Of a stretch of DNA of 64,000 nt, positions 13,599 through 28,383 are shown one piece after another. Position numbers and translations under genes: made by a program. The DNA comes from Paralvinella palmiformis. Taxonomy: Eukaryota; Annelida; Polychaeta; Terebellida; Alvinellidae. Each line of letters opens with the position of its first letter. Position 1 is the first letter of the stretch. The stretch lies in contig JAODUP010000417.1 of NCBI GenBank assembly GCA_025642065.1, forward strand, positions 421,001 through 485,000, read 5' to 3'. Under the pieces are notes generated by a model. That model had not been told where the DNA came from, ran no database searches, and saw only the letters and a program-made list of their open reading frames with translations.

Positions 13599-13840
13599 TG
13601 TGTGTGTGTGTGTGTGTGTGAGCCCGGGCGCTGGCGCGTGTATGCAAGGGGATGGGTAGAACAGTGTGAGATTGCGATACTCTGAACGTGAGGGTGTAAG
13701 TAGGTGAAAGTGTAAGTAGGTCAGAGTGTCATTAGGTCGGTACATGATAATGAGTTGGTGAGTAGATGACTAGGTGAGTAAGTGTGAATGTGTCAGTGGG
13801 AGAATATGTAACAGTGTGTGAGTGTAAAAGCGAGGGATGA
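13599..13840. repeat. (TG)n followed by degenerate GTGAGT-like repeats
   Basis: A short TG run, then about 160 bases rich in GTGAG, GTAAGTAGG and AGGTGAGTA, a strongly decayed simple repeat. A similar patch (GAGTGAGT, GATTGATT) lies at 22420-22565. Confidence 0.7.
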
Positions 13841-14650
13841 CTTGACACACCTTTTTATCTTTATCGACTGCTATATCCTAAGTGCATCTTTATTAAATAT
13901 TAAGATATGTTATTAATTTTGATGATGGATATTTTATAGTAGTTGAATTTTCCTTTTAACGGAATGGATCCTTTCACTATTTCTATAAGATATTTATTTA
14001 GCTTTGACACTGGTCTCGTGTGGTTTTAAGGCTATTTGCTATGGAAAATGTATAGTCACCATGGACAACGTAGCACCGTTGAAATACGGTTAATGATGGA
14101 GAGCTACATATTAGTACGCTAAAAAGTGTACTATAAGGTCACTATACATCATTTATCAATATAATGTATAAATATTAGTACATGTATTAGATGCTTGATT
14201 GTTCTTCTAGAATATAAACATATCACATGAGCTTAACAAGAATACGCTACAATTTCTTTATTTTTATAGTGCCACATGTCAAGGTAATAGCTATATCTTT
14301 ATATTACCCAGGAGACATAGTACGAAGACTCTAAAGGTCAAACGTACACACATACATAAATAACGCATAGATAAAGGAAGTTATTGACTAGTTAAATACA
14401 TATATGGCCCTAAGATCGTTTATATTCTGGGATAGAAAAATGACTAAATCAGTTATAAAAATTAACATTGTATAAACAAAGAAATATGTCCTTTGTCTCT
14501 TGTTCGTCTTTGTATTTGGATATATGAGAAGATTACGAAGAAAAAACAGTGTTTTTTATGAACCTACTATCTTCTGGGTATAAAAGGAAACACAATGTGG
14601 ACTTAAACGACTTTTAATGATATCTGCAAATTAAGACCGTTTAATAAGAA

Positions 14651-14651
<1 letters not shown>

Positions 14652-14696
<45 letters not shown>

Positions 14697-14730
14697 TGCA
14701 GTAGTAGTTGTAGTAGTAGTAGTAGTAGAA
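14652..14730. repeat. (TTA)n then (GTA)n trinucleotide repeats
   Basis: About 15 TTA units followed by about 9 GTA units. Confidence 0.95.
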
Positions 14731-15491
14731 GTATTTCTTCTGAAAATAGTGTTGTAGTTATTGATAATGTTTTACATATGATCTATTCGTAATCGATGAA
14801 ATCTAAAAACTGTTCTTATATCTTCTATCCCCCACCAACAGCAACATCGATTCTTTCATTATTCGAAGAATGTTTTGGCAATATTAAGAGTATTTCCCAC
14901 AATTGAAAGTAAAACCTTTTCGTATTCTAATTTGTCAGGGTCTAGATTTATTTCGCTTAATCTTCACAATGGGGTAGTATAGATGGAATTAGCAATGGTC
15001 AAGAAATTCTTCAGCAACTTGGGGAAGAAGTCCTGTGAATTAGATCCCATCCTTACCTGAATCTGACCAGGACCACTATAATTAATACTTCTTCTGGAGA
15101 AGCTTGCGCTCAGACTTCTCTAAGGAAAGTATGCTTCGCCAAATGCTGAAAACGGTTAGATTATATTAAAATTCACCCAATGAACTACTGCTAAATTTCA
15201 AATTCATCCTTTATTTCGCAAATATTTGAGAAAGTGGTTTCTCCACGAGTATATGTTCATTGATAAACAATCAATTGATGGACGAGGTGAAATCCGATTA
15301 TCAAATTTACCACCCGACGGTGATCCAAACTGATATATTGGCGGGATTAGATATTTGGCAGTCTTGGTTATGCTAATGCTCAGTTTATCAACAGCTTCCG
15401 ACCTCCCAATCCTAATGGTAGGGCTGGGGATTATCTTCCATAATGCAGATCATGCATTGCAATGTTTCGGCTCGCGTTTGTCGGACCAGCA

Positions 15492-15684
15492 GGGGTGCCA
15501 CTGTGGTCTAACGGGAACCTTTTTGGAACACAGATCACTACCACCCGTGTTCGAATCTCGGCGTGGGCATATCTGAAGGGTGTTTCATCTTTGACTTCGA
15601 TTCATTACCTTTGGATGTCGCACGGCCGATTTAGTCTACCATGTGCACAAAAGTGGCCGTAAAACACCAATCATGATCATTATC
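15492..15684 (+). mobile_element. tRNA-derived SINE, type 1
   Basis: The head is degraded (CTGTGGTCTAACGGGAAC), the B box GTGTTCGAATCTCGG is intact, and GCGTGGGCATATCTGAAGG and the shared 3' body follow. No clear target-site duplication was seen. Two plus-strand frames here are SINE sequence, not genes. Confidence 0.8.
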
Positions 15685-16840
15685 TATCGAACAAGCATTA
15701 AACTGTTACCGTGAGAGAAACTATCTTAGAACATGGGATCAGTAAATACAACTTTTAGTTATTTGTATGTAGAGTACACCTGTTGATGATATTATACGAA
15801 ACAAATAGACTTACATACCACTCATACTCTAATGGTAACGATCAATCGAACTTTGGCTTATGCAATTTCCGAACTTTTCCTGCGTGTCTAAAGACAACGC
15901 GGATTGCATGACAGGCAAGGTATTAAAGCTCAATAACCCCCGATACAGAACAAAAGTAACCTAAAAAGACTCACCAAACAAGTTGAGTACAATTTGTTTC
16001 GTTTGATACCTCATGATTATATCGAAGAGGTCTCTGCTAGTTGCCTAAGACATTTATGGAAACAGTTTAATTAGTGTCGAGACTAGATTGTATTACTAAT
16101 TCCGATTATTGAAATGTTATTCTCATAAAATGATCATATGTTCTGGTGATTCATTTTATGCCAATCGTCTTATGCGGTCGTAGCCTATTATTCACGACCC
16201 GATAATAGACTGAAATTTAGCCTTAAGACTTTACAAATGTATAGGGTTATTTCATATACCTGTCTTTGTGTGTAAAGTTCAAGCTTGAAATGAAATTTAT
16301 CCCCAACATATATTCAAAGTGATAATATATTATCATAATTCCGATGATGGTAAATAATGATGATAAAATGTTCCCCATCTTGGGACATATATCCCGAAAT
16401 AGGATTTACATGTGGTTGGGTCCATTCATTCATTCATCGATTGGTGAGTTATTATGTAATAGAAGTACAGAGTGTACACCAGTGCTTCATGTTTACAATG
16501 TAGTTACGCCATTACCAGGATGTTTAGGCCACGAACTATATATAACTTTCCAATGAACAATTACTAATGGAAGGGACTGTCCCAAGAATAGTTAATGCCG
16601 GCTAAATTAATAAAAGTAGCTTCTTAAAAAGATGAACAGTGACATTATAACCAAAAATTGTCTCGTCATATTAATTAATTATATAGAGCTTCGTAATCTT
16701 ATTAATTAACTCGAAATGTCACCAGTATCAGCAAATATATTATTCATTTATAGGAGGTTTATTATTCGTTTATTATTGATGTAAAATTAGTACAAATATA
16801 TTTATCTAATTTTCCTAAATGTATTGCATTTAATATATAC

Positions 16841-16845
<5 letters not shown>

Positions 16846-16927
<82 letters not shown>

Positions 16928-17012
16928 GTATATATGTCTGTGTGAGTGTATGTGTGGTTGTGTGTGCGTGTGTGCATGTATATGTGTGCGTGCGTGAGTG
17001 CGTGCGTGCGTG
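16846..17012. repeat. (TA)n then GT-rich block
   Basis: About 80 bases of TA followed by imperfect GT with CGTG steps. Confidence 0.95.
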
Positions 17013-18585
17013 CATTCACAAGAATAGAAGAACTGCACTTGATTAGATTAGTTCTCAAATATCAGTAAAATCAATTCTATACTTCAAAAAGCCAGCTGGG
17101 ATGTGCAATGTAAGGTACTTCTATTTCTACATTGTTATGAAATATCCATTATTAAACAAATGGTGAAGTGGGTAATATACAACTGACGTCAATGATAATG
17201 TTTACTTCAAACGAATTATAACTTGTTTGTGAGTGTGTGCCTGTGTGTGTGTGCATGCGTGTGTGTGTTAAAAGACATATATGAAGATATCATTGGCATA
17301 TATTGACATAGGAGCCATCAATTTATCAATAACTGAAATTAATTTCTTAAATTACTCTTGCCAGATATCAAAATAATAATAATCAAATGACAAAATACCT
17401 TAATAATGAAGCATCGGTTACGTATTTCGAGCCTAGCCTTCAGCAATTATGCTTTGAAGTTATTTATATTTCGCCGCTTTTGTTAAATGATGAAACGCAA
17501 GTAATTATTTTCAATATGAAAGTTTTGCTTTATTATGTTCAGGACATGGCACTTTTTAGCGTCTTTTTATCGTTAATCGGAGTTTAATAACCTGATGTTC
17601 ATATTCCTGAACTTTTATAGCCGTCTCATTGTTTCTGGCATATCCCATTGAATAGCGTATAATGGTTGGCGTGGCTTAATTACATCCCACGTCATTGATG
17701 TATTGAGAAAATCCATAAACGTTGAATGTAAAATCATTTCTTCTACTTAAGTTGCCACGTGCCCTTCTAATTCTTAATGGAGATGATGCAAGGAAAGTCC
17801 ATTATCATCGATTTGCTGAAAACCAATTAAGGACAAGAAGAGACAACAACACATTTAAGTTATGGCATTTACAGTCTCGAAGGCTGCCAGAGAAGAGACA
17901 ACCGTTTCTTCCGAAAACCAGCTCCACTCTTTTAATCTGGTCATTTAGAAGGCTATATTACATTAATATTGCATATAAAACATATTTCATAGAATATTGA
18001 AACACAAGAAGCATCGATACAATTATGCAGACATGTTTGTTAACACGCTGAGGGTATATAAAAGGCCTGACTTTTCACTTAGGTTAGAGAAGAACTTCGA
18101 CGCCAGACTAATCGAACGTGTACCAATATATATGGCTCATATAGGTAGGATTTATTTAGTTATTCGAACTTTTAGACCACAGAAAATTACTGTTGAATGT
18201 AAACTGTGGTGTCAAAATAGTTATGATGTGTATGTAGCAAGTCACCATTGAACCACACGCACGTGTTGTTTGTTGCGAGCTGTGATATCAAATGGTATGT
18301 GTTTTACGTGCTTCCGTTTTTTTGTGCGTAGCCTGCATGTAGCGCTTTCCTGTGGGCGTGATATATTTGTCGCGTACGAAAAGCCATTTATCTGGTTCCG
18401 ACAGGCTGATGAGTAGACCAGACACATTCTTAGGTATATGCATACATCTATCAATATGTGGAAGTATGGAACATTTTATTTTTAGATTAATGTATGTATA
18501 GTTGTATTTAAATGTATGGAGATAGGTCTCGAAGGATGCTTAGGTATGTTGATGCTCTGTGCTTCTTTGTATGTACCCTAAAACA

Positions 18586-18912
<327 letters not shown>

Positions 18913-19528
18913 ACTGAGACAGATACATAGGGACCGACAATAAGTTAGTTTAATAATTATATGTCAATTAATGGTGATATGCATTCCTATTTTTGTTGTT
19001 GTATTTTTTCATGGAATTAGGAGATTACCTTGTTTAATATTAAAGCCTCATTTATTAATAAGTATCTAATTTATATAGGAGATCCGAGGTAAAACATATT
19101 TAGTTGATAATCCAGAAATGTCTGTTGAGCAACTTGATTTGGGAGACTTAAAGAACTCTATATTCATTATTTTTTAGCTCTCTTCCCAAAAGTTCGGTGA
19201 TATAGGTAGTGTTCATATTTACATATGTTTTATAAGATTGAATATTTGAAATAAATGCAATTTATATGTTCATAAGTCTATTTATTTGTATTGTTTGTTG
19301 TTTATTAACAAGGTCTGAATCGATTAAAATGATACAGGATCACTCCACACAAAAATATAGAACTCAATTAGATTTAAGGTAGAATGGTCATTATATATAA
19401 GCCTCCCGCAATTTGTTTAATAGGAGCTAATGTCAAATTGTTTTAATTGCCACCTTGCGCTACGACCGTAGCAGTTAATCAATTTCTAATGTTTTGTATT
19501 GAAAAACTAACTTTGTAACATCAAAATT

Positions 19529-21891
19529 TGGAATTCGATTTCTTTATTTTCGATTCGTTTTTCGATATTTAGTCCAAGGTTCGATATATTCACGGTAACC
19601 ATCTTCTCAAATGACTTCATGAACTAAAGTTCTATGTTTGTGTTTAGAAAGACCACATTACTGGATATGAAGTTCGTCCTCACTACTATAGCTGCTATTG
19701 AGAAAACCCTTTCGTATGGTGGAACTGAAGTCCCATGGATGGCGGATAACTCTGAGCCAGTTTGTTCAGTAGAGGATACTGAGCCGATTTCCTAATAAGT
19801 TTAGTCTAAACACATGAATATTAATACTAGGTATGGGACGATTCGAATTTGTTATTTTCGATTCGATTTTCAATATTTAGTCCACGGTTCGATTTAGTAA
19901 CGATAGTTTACTTAAACATGTCGGTGATCACACATACTTTCAATACACTAATTTTAAAAAGTTTAAAGCAACAACTTTAAAAAAACACTTGTAAATGAAA
20001 TTATGATAAAAGCAAATGATATGACTCCAACACAAATATACCTTTTTAATAACATCTAAACTATATGTAGAATAACTGTTGGAACTTAGGCTGGACAATT
20101 AATATTACACATATTTATAATTGAATTGCAATTAGATTGCAATGCCAATTAATATGCGTAGTCTTAACAAGTCATACAGTTAAGTGACAAATCCTCCAAC
20201 TCTACTATTGAATGCTTCTATATAGAGAGTAAATCTTTTAATCGTATCCAATTATCACTGACATTTCCTTTGAATATCATTTTTTGTGTGGCTTCATGTG
20301 TTCCATCTTTAATCAGTTCTTTAAATTGCAATTAATTTACAACACCAATTAATGTAGTATTTCAACTGAGTGACAAGTTCTGCAACTCTACCGTTGTGAT
20401 GATCTTGAGAAATGAACCCAATAGCATGTGTCAAAGAAAGCTTCAATGTGGAAAATTAGGTGAAAGTGGAATGATGTGACATGATTGTATGCATTATAGG
20501 AATTATTGAGTCAATGTTTAAAAAGTACTTGGTGTTTAGCCAGGATGGTAATATAAGGTGAACATTCACAGAACATGTAGAAGCTCTAAAAATCCTCGCT
20601 TCTTCACCACTGTGTATGCGGTATCTGATCTGTCAACCTTTATTACTATCCAACAAATCCTGCAGACAATTAGTTTTTAAAAATCTCTTACACTGTCAGA
20701 TGTTTCTGTCATCTGGTGGACAAAATGTTTTCAAACAAATGATTTATACGATTTTGGAGCCTAGACAATTTGCTGAGAACCGTTTATTTGCACGCTGTGG
20801 TGACAGGGTTAGATCTGGGATAGCCCAAGGAAATAGCACGTGCTGCGGAATCGGAGACTGTGATTGGCTAAAACCCATGGGTCAGCGGAAATCCGGGATT
20901 GTCTCCAATTGTTGCATGAGTGCACACTACGGAAGAGTAACGAGCCATTTGAAGAAGAAAAAAAAACAAAAAAACGCGGTTTGTAAATTGAAAGATCGTG
21001 AATCGATCTGAAGGGCTAATACCGCACACCGTAATTAATTGTCGCATCCCCAATTAATACACTAGTTACAAGTACTAACTTTAGCAAAAAGAAATAGCAG
21101 AAAATTTAAAATTACTTCAGGAAAATATATATAACTTAAAAACTTTAATTATTAGTTAAGCCCACATATGAAATAAAGAATTTATGAGGAGACATTCAGT
21201 TCCATTTCCCAAAGAATCCCACTCTAGACAATACAGTGTGAGTTATACAGTTATTAAAGAAAATATTTAATACGGGTTGACTACGAACGGTCCATAACTT
21301 CGTTCTATTTAATTAACTGGCAACTCACAAAAGTGGTAGGGTCTATATTGAATGCCTCATACTCTTGTTCCAGAACTAATAGAAGCTTTATAAATCATCG
21401 CTGCTCCACTAGTCATGGTGTATGGTCTCAGATATGTCATTATGAATTTCCCGTTTGTGTTGACAGTCTTCCTGGAGATTTGAACTGCATCTTTTGTTTC
21501 ACATGTTTCTGTCAAAGTCTGTTGCTTTTCTACGATATGGGAAAGTGTCTTGCTGCCATTGTCAGATAGACGTATAGATGATGAAACCAAAACTCACGAA
21601 AGAGAAGATGAAGTTGTGGTGTCTTTTTAAATGTTCGATCATGTTCGTAGCATTTCCAGACGTATATTACAATCCTACAAATGATTTTTAAGATTTTGGA
21701 GGGTTAAACAAATTACCCAGACACGTTTCTTTTCACAAGGTTTGATATGGAATATCCCATATAAATATCAGGTGCTTCAGAATCGAGCACTACGGAGGAT
21801 CTACAAGCCATTTCCGTGAATAGAACCGAAGAACTAAAACAGCGAATACCGTGAACCGCGGTTCATCGTCGCTTCCCTAATCAAAATAATC
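19529..21891. mobile_element. Decayed DNA-transposon-like region
   Basis: It contains several pairs of diverged internal repeats. TTATTTTCGATTCG with TATTTAGTCC occurs at about 19547 and 19851. A GCAATTA...CCAATTAAT block with GTGACAA occurs at about 20130 and 20327. An AAATGATTT...GATTTTGGAG block occurs at about 20740 and 21677. Ends resemble each other in inverse orientation: GTATGGGACGATTCGAA at 19831 against the complement of the 21860-21891 end, GATTAGGGAAGCGACGATG. A similar end (TTGTCGCATCCCC) lies at 21040-21052. This suggests nested hAT-like or MITE-type elements. No transposase frame was recognised. Confidence 0.35.
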
Positions 21892-22690
21892 AAGAATACG
21901 CTCACATACCTCAGCGTTTTCTGTCTTACAAGTAAGGTTTCAGCTACCTTACGTTGTCAGTTTATGAAAAGCATGAACATTGGCATACCATTGTTATCAC
22001 ATTCCTTGGTATGCAAATGTGTGTTTACTAATTTTTGTGTGCATAGAATGTTAAAACTTCCCTGGTTTTAAATATATATTTAGTAACCGGAAATTGTACC
22101 TGTTCAGCAATATTAATTCATCTTTAATATATTGGGTAATTAGACATTTGAAGGGGTTCTTTGAAAATATTTCCTGAAAAGGTTTCGATTTGTTTCCTGA
22201 TATCTCTGATTAACCAGGATATTATAATTCATTGCATTATGAATTTGATAAAGTTCACAAAAAGGCTAAAATTTTGTACTTTGAATTCATGCACACGCCT
22301 TATCAATTATTAAATCTTAAACTATTCCTATCGAAGTTAGTTGTACAACTTATGTAACAAATATATCTATTAATGAAAATGTGATACCCTCGAAATGCTT
22401 AAAATATAGATGTCATGAGTGTGATTTGGAGTGAGTAAGTAGTGAGTAACTTTTTGATTGATTTATTTATTGATTGGGTGAATGAGTGGATTAGTAAGTG
22501 AACGGGTGGGTAAGTAAATGAGTGAGTGAGTAACATATAGTGATTGAGTGATTGATTGATTTAATGATGTGTTTAGCCTGAGCGCTGTCGCAGATGGAAC
22601 ATATCATTACTGGTTGACAGACAATGGAAATATCAAACAAACAAAAGTAAATACTTTAACAGTGATATGACGTGTTGTTGTTCCTTATAA

Positions 22691-22863
22691 GGGCGCCTCC
22701 GTGGTTTAGTTGGTAGCGCGTTGTACCACAGATCACTACCACATGAGTCCGAATCTCGGCGTAGGCATATCTGAAGTGTGTTTCATCTTTGACTTCACTG
22801 GAGGTAGTTTGGCCCATTTAGCCTACCCAGTACACAAACGTGGCCGTAAAACATCAATCATCA
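22691..22863 (+). mobile_element. tRNA-derived SINE, type 1, with target-site duplication
   Basis: It starts GGGCGCCTCCGTGGTTTAGT with an A box, followed by a B-box region with one change (GTCCGAATCTCGG), the shared body and an ATCATC tail. It is flanked by TGTTCCTTATAA (22679-22690) and TGTTCCTTACAA (22864-22875), a 12-bp duplication with one mismatch. Confidence 0.85.
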
Positions 22864-23502
22864 TGTTCCTTACAAAGTAACCAGACATATTCATACATGA
22901 TACCGTATTAGCAACTATAAAATCTATATTTATCATATACCTAATAAAACGGATTATATATCGCCTATTAAAATTGAAGCAAATGTCTAAAAAAAGGTAA
23001 TTAACAGGGTAAAGGTAGCCATTAAAATCAGCTCGGCCCTTTATCCTACAATTTGCATTTAGGTTGCAGTAAAACAGCAATATTAAAATTAGAGTAATAA
23101 CAGTTATGGTCTAAACACGGTTTATGTCAATAAATCACTGACACGTACATATAAATGTTTATCTAATTTAATACCATGCTAAAGACATACAACACTATTG
23201 GTTGGCTAGCAATCTATTCACATAAATTATGTAACAGTTTGTTAGTTTATACATGAGGCTGATAAAACATATGCGTTGTTTTATAGATTAATTTCTTGCT
23301 ATAAATACGTATTTAAAAAAATATACTATTCCGACTTCATAGGTAGTTATAATTTATATGTTGTAAAGTACCTAATAATGTTCATATATTAGAAGATAGG
23401 GGCGAAAGTTTATTTTATTTTATTTTCATCATTATAGTGGCGTATGGAAAGTCCTCGAATTCAGAACTGGAATCACTATATGCATATCTCCTGATTCTCT
23501 GT

Positions 23503-23578
23503 ACTTTGGAGGTCGCTCGGCCCATTTAGCCTCCACTGTGCACAAAAGCAGCCGTAAAACACCAATCATCATTATCAT
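23503..23578 (+). mobile_element. 5'-truncated SINE
   Basis: Only the 3' body and tail remain (GGTCGCTCGGCCCATTTAGC, then the ATCATC tail). It is flanked by CCTGATTCTCTGT (23490-23502) and CCTGATCCTCTGT (23579-23591). 5' truncation with target duplication indicates LINE-type target-primed insertion. Confidence 0.75.
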
Positions 23579-24977
23579 CCTGATCCTCTGTCTGGCTTTA
23601 AGCGGCGGTTCTTTAGCTTCACAAGTGTCTAATGTAGAGCTTTCTGCGGATAACAAAAAGAGCTTTAAAACACAGATATTGCTCAACGCTGTTCGGACCT
23701 ATTGATAGAGGCACCACAAGCACAGCTTCGATTAATCTAAGTCGGGTAAGTGCCTACTGTAATCATTGAAAAGTTCCTTCCAATGTGTGCTGACTGTGGC
23801 ATTTCGCTGTCAGGAAGTATAGCTTACCTCTTACATATTCACAATTCCTCAAGTGATTCATATCCCATGGCCTTAGACATTGTTACAAAGTTATGTACCT
23901 TATCACACAGAGCCAGTTGTTCTCTATCAATGTCCAGCGGCCATTTTGTATTATACAAAACCTTTGCATTGTTACTATGGGTTATTCACAACACCTTTTC
24001 CGTGTTGTAATATATATATTTATATGATTAGAAACGGATATTATGAAACAATGATTAGTATCATAGCTCCCATCACTAAAGCCAGTTACAATAATTCTAA
24101 ATAACACATTAATATTAATACCCAAACTAATAATGACGGTACTAATAAGAAATTATACTATTTATATTAATGTGCTGCGGTCAGGCATCACTTAGTTTTA
24201 AATGTCGTGAATAACGATTATGCAAATCTTCGGTTAACAATATTAAGTTGTCTGTGTTTTTACGACCATCGGTATTGATACATATCTTTGGCTTCGGTAC
24301 TGAAATCAAACACATATCCTCCTAAAGTAATAAATACTTTGCCTATATGGTGACTGTTTGACATCAATATGTTATCTGTGCCTTGTATTTATTTTAATTT
24401 GTTTGTTTGGTTTGCCAGAAACATTTCATCAAAAGTACAATTGTTATATTTGTAGATGTTGGTAAGCATGGAAGTTTAATGACAAAATTCCAAATTATGA
24501 AATTTATGATGACTGCATCGATAATATTGTGTACCACCAGAAACGATACAAAAATATTACTACCAGGACATTTAATATAATAAATACTAAAATAAGCTCA
24601 TAATTATTAATTGATTATTGTATTATCGTGGAACACCATAATATGTTTGAAGCATGTTTCCAATTCCTTGAGTCGTGCTTTTATTTAATTAATGGCTTTA
24701 AAATGACACGATATATAATGACGTATTAACTATTTTTTCATTGATTACCGTAATACCGCTTGCAAGACACATACACATAAGCTTAGCTACTCACAAACCA
24801 TTTGTATTAACTGCCCAGACTTATTTCCATTTTTTTAAAGAATCCTTTGCATTCATTTTGTATATTAATTATTCTTCTTTTGATTGGTCACTATATGATA
24901 AGTTGGCGGACCGAAATTGGTTCTATTTAGCTAAAATACGTTAATACGATAATAGGCCATATTATTATCTGGGATTT

Positions 24978-24978
<1 letters not shown>

Positions 24979-25046
<68 letters not shown>

Positions 25047-25060
25047 GTATATATATATAT
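24979..25060. repeat. (TA)n with GTAT insert
   Basis: TA run interrupted by three GTAT units. Confidence 0.95.
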
Positions 25061-27931
25061 ATTAACTTGGAGAACCGGCTCGACGTTTTTCAATTCACTT
25101 CAAACAAAAGAATTAAACCACACTTCGCTACACAATACATCATCTTTATCTTTGCACCTTTCAACGTGGTGGCTTGCATTATCGGGCAATTGTTTATAAC
25201 AATTCCGTTAAAAAACAATATTTCGCTTAAGGGAATATTTATCGATCAACTTTCACTATTCGTATCCCGTACCATCTCCTTCGTTAACGCTAAAATCCGG
25301 ATCCATAAAGTGGAATATCATGTTGCTGAGGTTTTCCGTATCTAAGACAGTTACCATTGTTGTGTTTGAAATTGAGGCATTTGTGTAGCATTGCGACCTG
25401 ATACAAATAAGAAAAAGGATAATACTCCCATCAGGAATCGATCAATAGTCATTGTCTTCTTGCTAAGAGAGGGAAAGCTTATCTCAGGCTCTATTGTTGA
25501 GTGTATGAATTCGGAAGCTACTGGCATAGTGCCAATAAGTTGAATAACAACTTCCATTGTGTTATTGTTGAATAACTAAAAGTTGCCTACATTTAATAAC
25601 AACAAGCACTTTCTTTACAGTCGTCCACCGCCATTTAATTGGTACCAAAAGGTTTTGTTGTAAACTGGACATAATGTTTTAAAATGGGTTTGGGTGTAAA
25701 TATTTTATTGCATAAATTTTGAAAATATCTGTATGTGTTTTTATTGTATTTAATTTTTGTTTAGCTTCTTTTATCCTTATTTTTAATTTATTTATTTCTC
25801 ATTCTTTTATTATGACGTGGGTGACATAGATGAGTGACGTAGCCTTGGACCTACTGTCGTTGTATTCTTAAACTTTAATGTTAATTTTTACATAATGCTA
25901 GTTTTCACGCGATCATTATTAATTGGTCACAACCAAAAAAAACATGGATTCTTTTTCGCTTTTGTACTATACTTAATTTTTTTACGAAAGTAGTTGATTG
26001 CATAGCAACATTGTCATGTGTAAGTTTCAAATCATTGGTTGGTAATATTCAGAATGTAAGATACAAAATTACATGATCTGCGTGAAGTATGCTTACTTGT
26101 GTGTCACTTGTTCATCCAACTCTTCCCTTTTACCGAAAAGCTCAAAACTGATAACTAAAGTCTTCCTTTAAATATCAGTGAAAATGATAGTAAGCGAAGC
26201 ACTATCTTCGATCTACGAAAAGCCACCTAATGGCAGAATACAAAACCGAAAACTTACCGTGTTAGATAAATGCTATTTATTTCTATTAAGTTACAAAATA
26301 ATAATACAATCCTTGTTCTAAAATCAATTATTATTGAAATAATCTAGGCCAAGTAAACGCCATATTAATTGGTGTACTATATGTAGTTAGCATACTTATG
26401 GAAGAACAAAGACCAATATGTCTACGGCCACACCATGAACCATCTTCTTCTACATGTTACGCTTAGTGTTTATCAAACATTACTTTTTTTCTGACAGGTA
26501 TTTGGTTGAAATATAACTGGTTCCATACTTTTAAGAGTCGAAGTCGAACTATTTTAATATAGAGAATATTTTACCCTTCATCTACAAGTTATGTTGAAAG
26601 CGATACCAATGCAACCTATTTCTAATATTCTAATGACTGTTAAACGGTAGAAACACTGATTTCGATTATATAAAACTAATAGAAATGAACGGTCTTTCTG
26701 TGTTTCATTAATTAATGGAGCGGATATTTCAAGTCTGTTACTGTTTGACACGACAAATTCTATGTTTGATCTTCAGATTAATTTAACGTAAGTCCCTCCG
26801 CACCCCTTTCTATGTCTCACACATACCTACTTTCTCTCTTATCTCTCCCCCTCTCACTCTCTCGGTGTGCATGTGTGTGTATGTTATATACACATATACT
26901 CTGTATGTTTTTGTTTTGGACATGAGGTCGATGCGGTTCAGTTATGTGAGAGTGTATTATTCTTCTGGTGGCGGCATCGAGTGTATGGTCAGTCTTGTGA
27001 GCCAGCACAGAGTATATTAATACTCGTAAAAGTAATACTAAGTGTACAATCAATCACGTGTAGGCGGAGTCGAACGCACCTGTCTCTGTATTGTTCAATT
27101 ATATTACGTTATTTGTAATTCATAGCTTTATATGTTCACTCTTTAGTTGATTGAACCAAGGGACAACTTGAATATCTGAATTCAACCAGTGATTTAGAAC
27201 TGAAAAGAAGGTTCGTGTTCTACTTTGTTACACCAGCGAGTATTCTAACTCGATATTAGTACTTCCATTCAAAAGATCCATGGCATTAACGTTAGTATGC
27301 CGATCATTTATAATGACTCGCCACAGTTAGTATATAGTTCGCCGAAACTATTTTTATTATATGTAAATACAGAGTTGTCAACGTAACACCATAAAGGCTT
27401 AAGCATGCAACATGCATAATGATACATAGATAAGATACGTAATAATCTGATATAATTCATCATATAGTGTGGACATATAATGGAACCTTAACTCAAGGGA
27501 GATGTACCCTGTACTCGTATTAAGAACACTGAAGAGCTAATGACAACACTTATAACAAAATGGTAAATATGCAATGATATAGCGCTCTTTTGTAGTGAAG
27601 TACAACCTGAGTCAGTTACCTCCTATATAAAACAGTCATATGTATTTATCCAGTTCATCAAAATTTCACCGTTTAACTGTTGATTAACCTGTTTACTACG
27701 GTCACAAGAAGTAAGTAACTTGCATGGCCCGAATAGACAGGTTCTTCAGTAATTTATATAACCGGTCGGACAAGATAATAATATTTCATAAACATGGATT
27801 GTCCAGATAATATGAGTGTCTTTTTGACTTCAGCAAATAATTCGTGATTTCAATAAATGCTATATGGGCTAGAATAATTTTGAAAAAGTAAATTTATTAA
27901 AGTTACGATAAAACAATTCATAATACTATTA

Positions 27932-27964
<33 letters not shown>

Positions 27965-27985
27965 GTGTCTGATAATAGTGAAAAA

Positions 27986-28018
<33 letters not shown>
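27932..28018. repeat. Two (AAT)n tracts
   Basis: About 11 AAT units, a 22-base interruption, and about 10 more units, just beyond the 3' end of the CCN gene. Confidence 0.95.
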
Positions 28019-28019
<1 letters not shown>

Positions 28020-28268
28020 TCAACAACCTCCGACCGATATTATAATAATGAGGTAAGCAAGTCAGTAAGAAAGTCTAACTATGTCATTGATTTACACGGA
28101 ACTAATAACTTCACAAACACCTTAATAGTACTCCTGTATGACGTCACATAACATGGTTTACACATTGTTTTAAGGCACCATATCATTGGCTGTCTATTAC
28201 AGCGGGAATTCCCTGCGTCAAATTTTAGCTGGTCGGCGTCATCACAACGTCAGAAACCGCGAAGGCAG

Positions 28269-28274
28269 TTTATT
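28269..28274 (-). promoter_or_regulatory. Polyadenylation signal of the CCN gene
   Basis: AATAAA on the minus strand (TTTATT on plus), about 110 bases past the exon 5B stop codon. It is the first canonical signal after either stop codon; the 600 bases between the two CT exons contain none by eye. Confidence 0.6.
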
Positions 28275-28383
28275 GGTTCCTTAATTAGTCAGCAACCGTA
28301 TTGGTTGTATGTTTATAATCTTCTCTCTTATGCGTTACGAGCGGATTCCGTCCCCACACCGCAGGCTAATGGCCAGCATTCCG

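Larger units (their letters stand above)
23700..28260. other. Intergenic region downstream of the CCN gene
   Basis: AT-rich with one large (TA)n and the AAT tracts. Short frames at 24.7-25.6 and 26.8-27.1 kb are unrecognised and lack splice support. Confidence 0.5.

Noticed and set aside
15355..15662. Two overlapping plus-strand frames
   Set aside because: They are made largely of SINE sequence.
17722..18251. Two adjacent plus-strand frames of 92 and 84 residues
   Set aside because: No recognisable domain, splice support or compositional shift; chance frames cannot be excluded.
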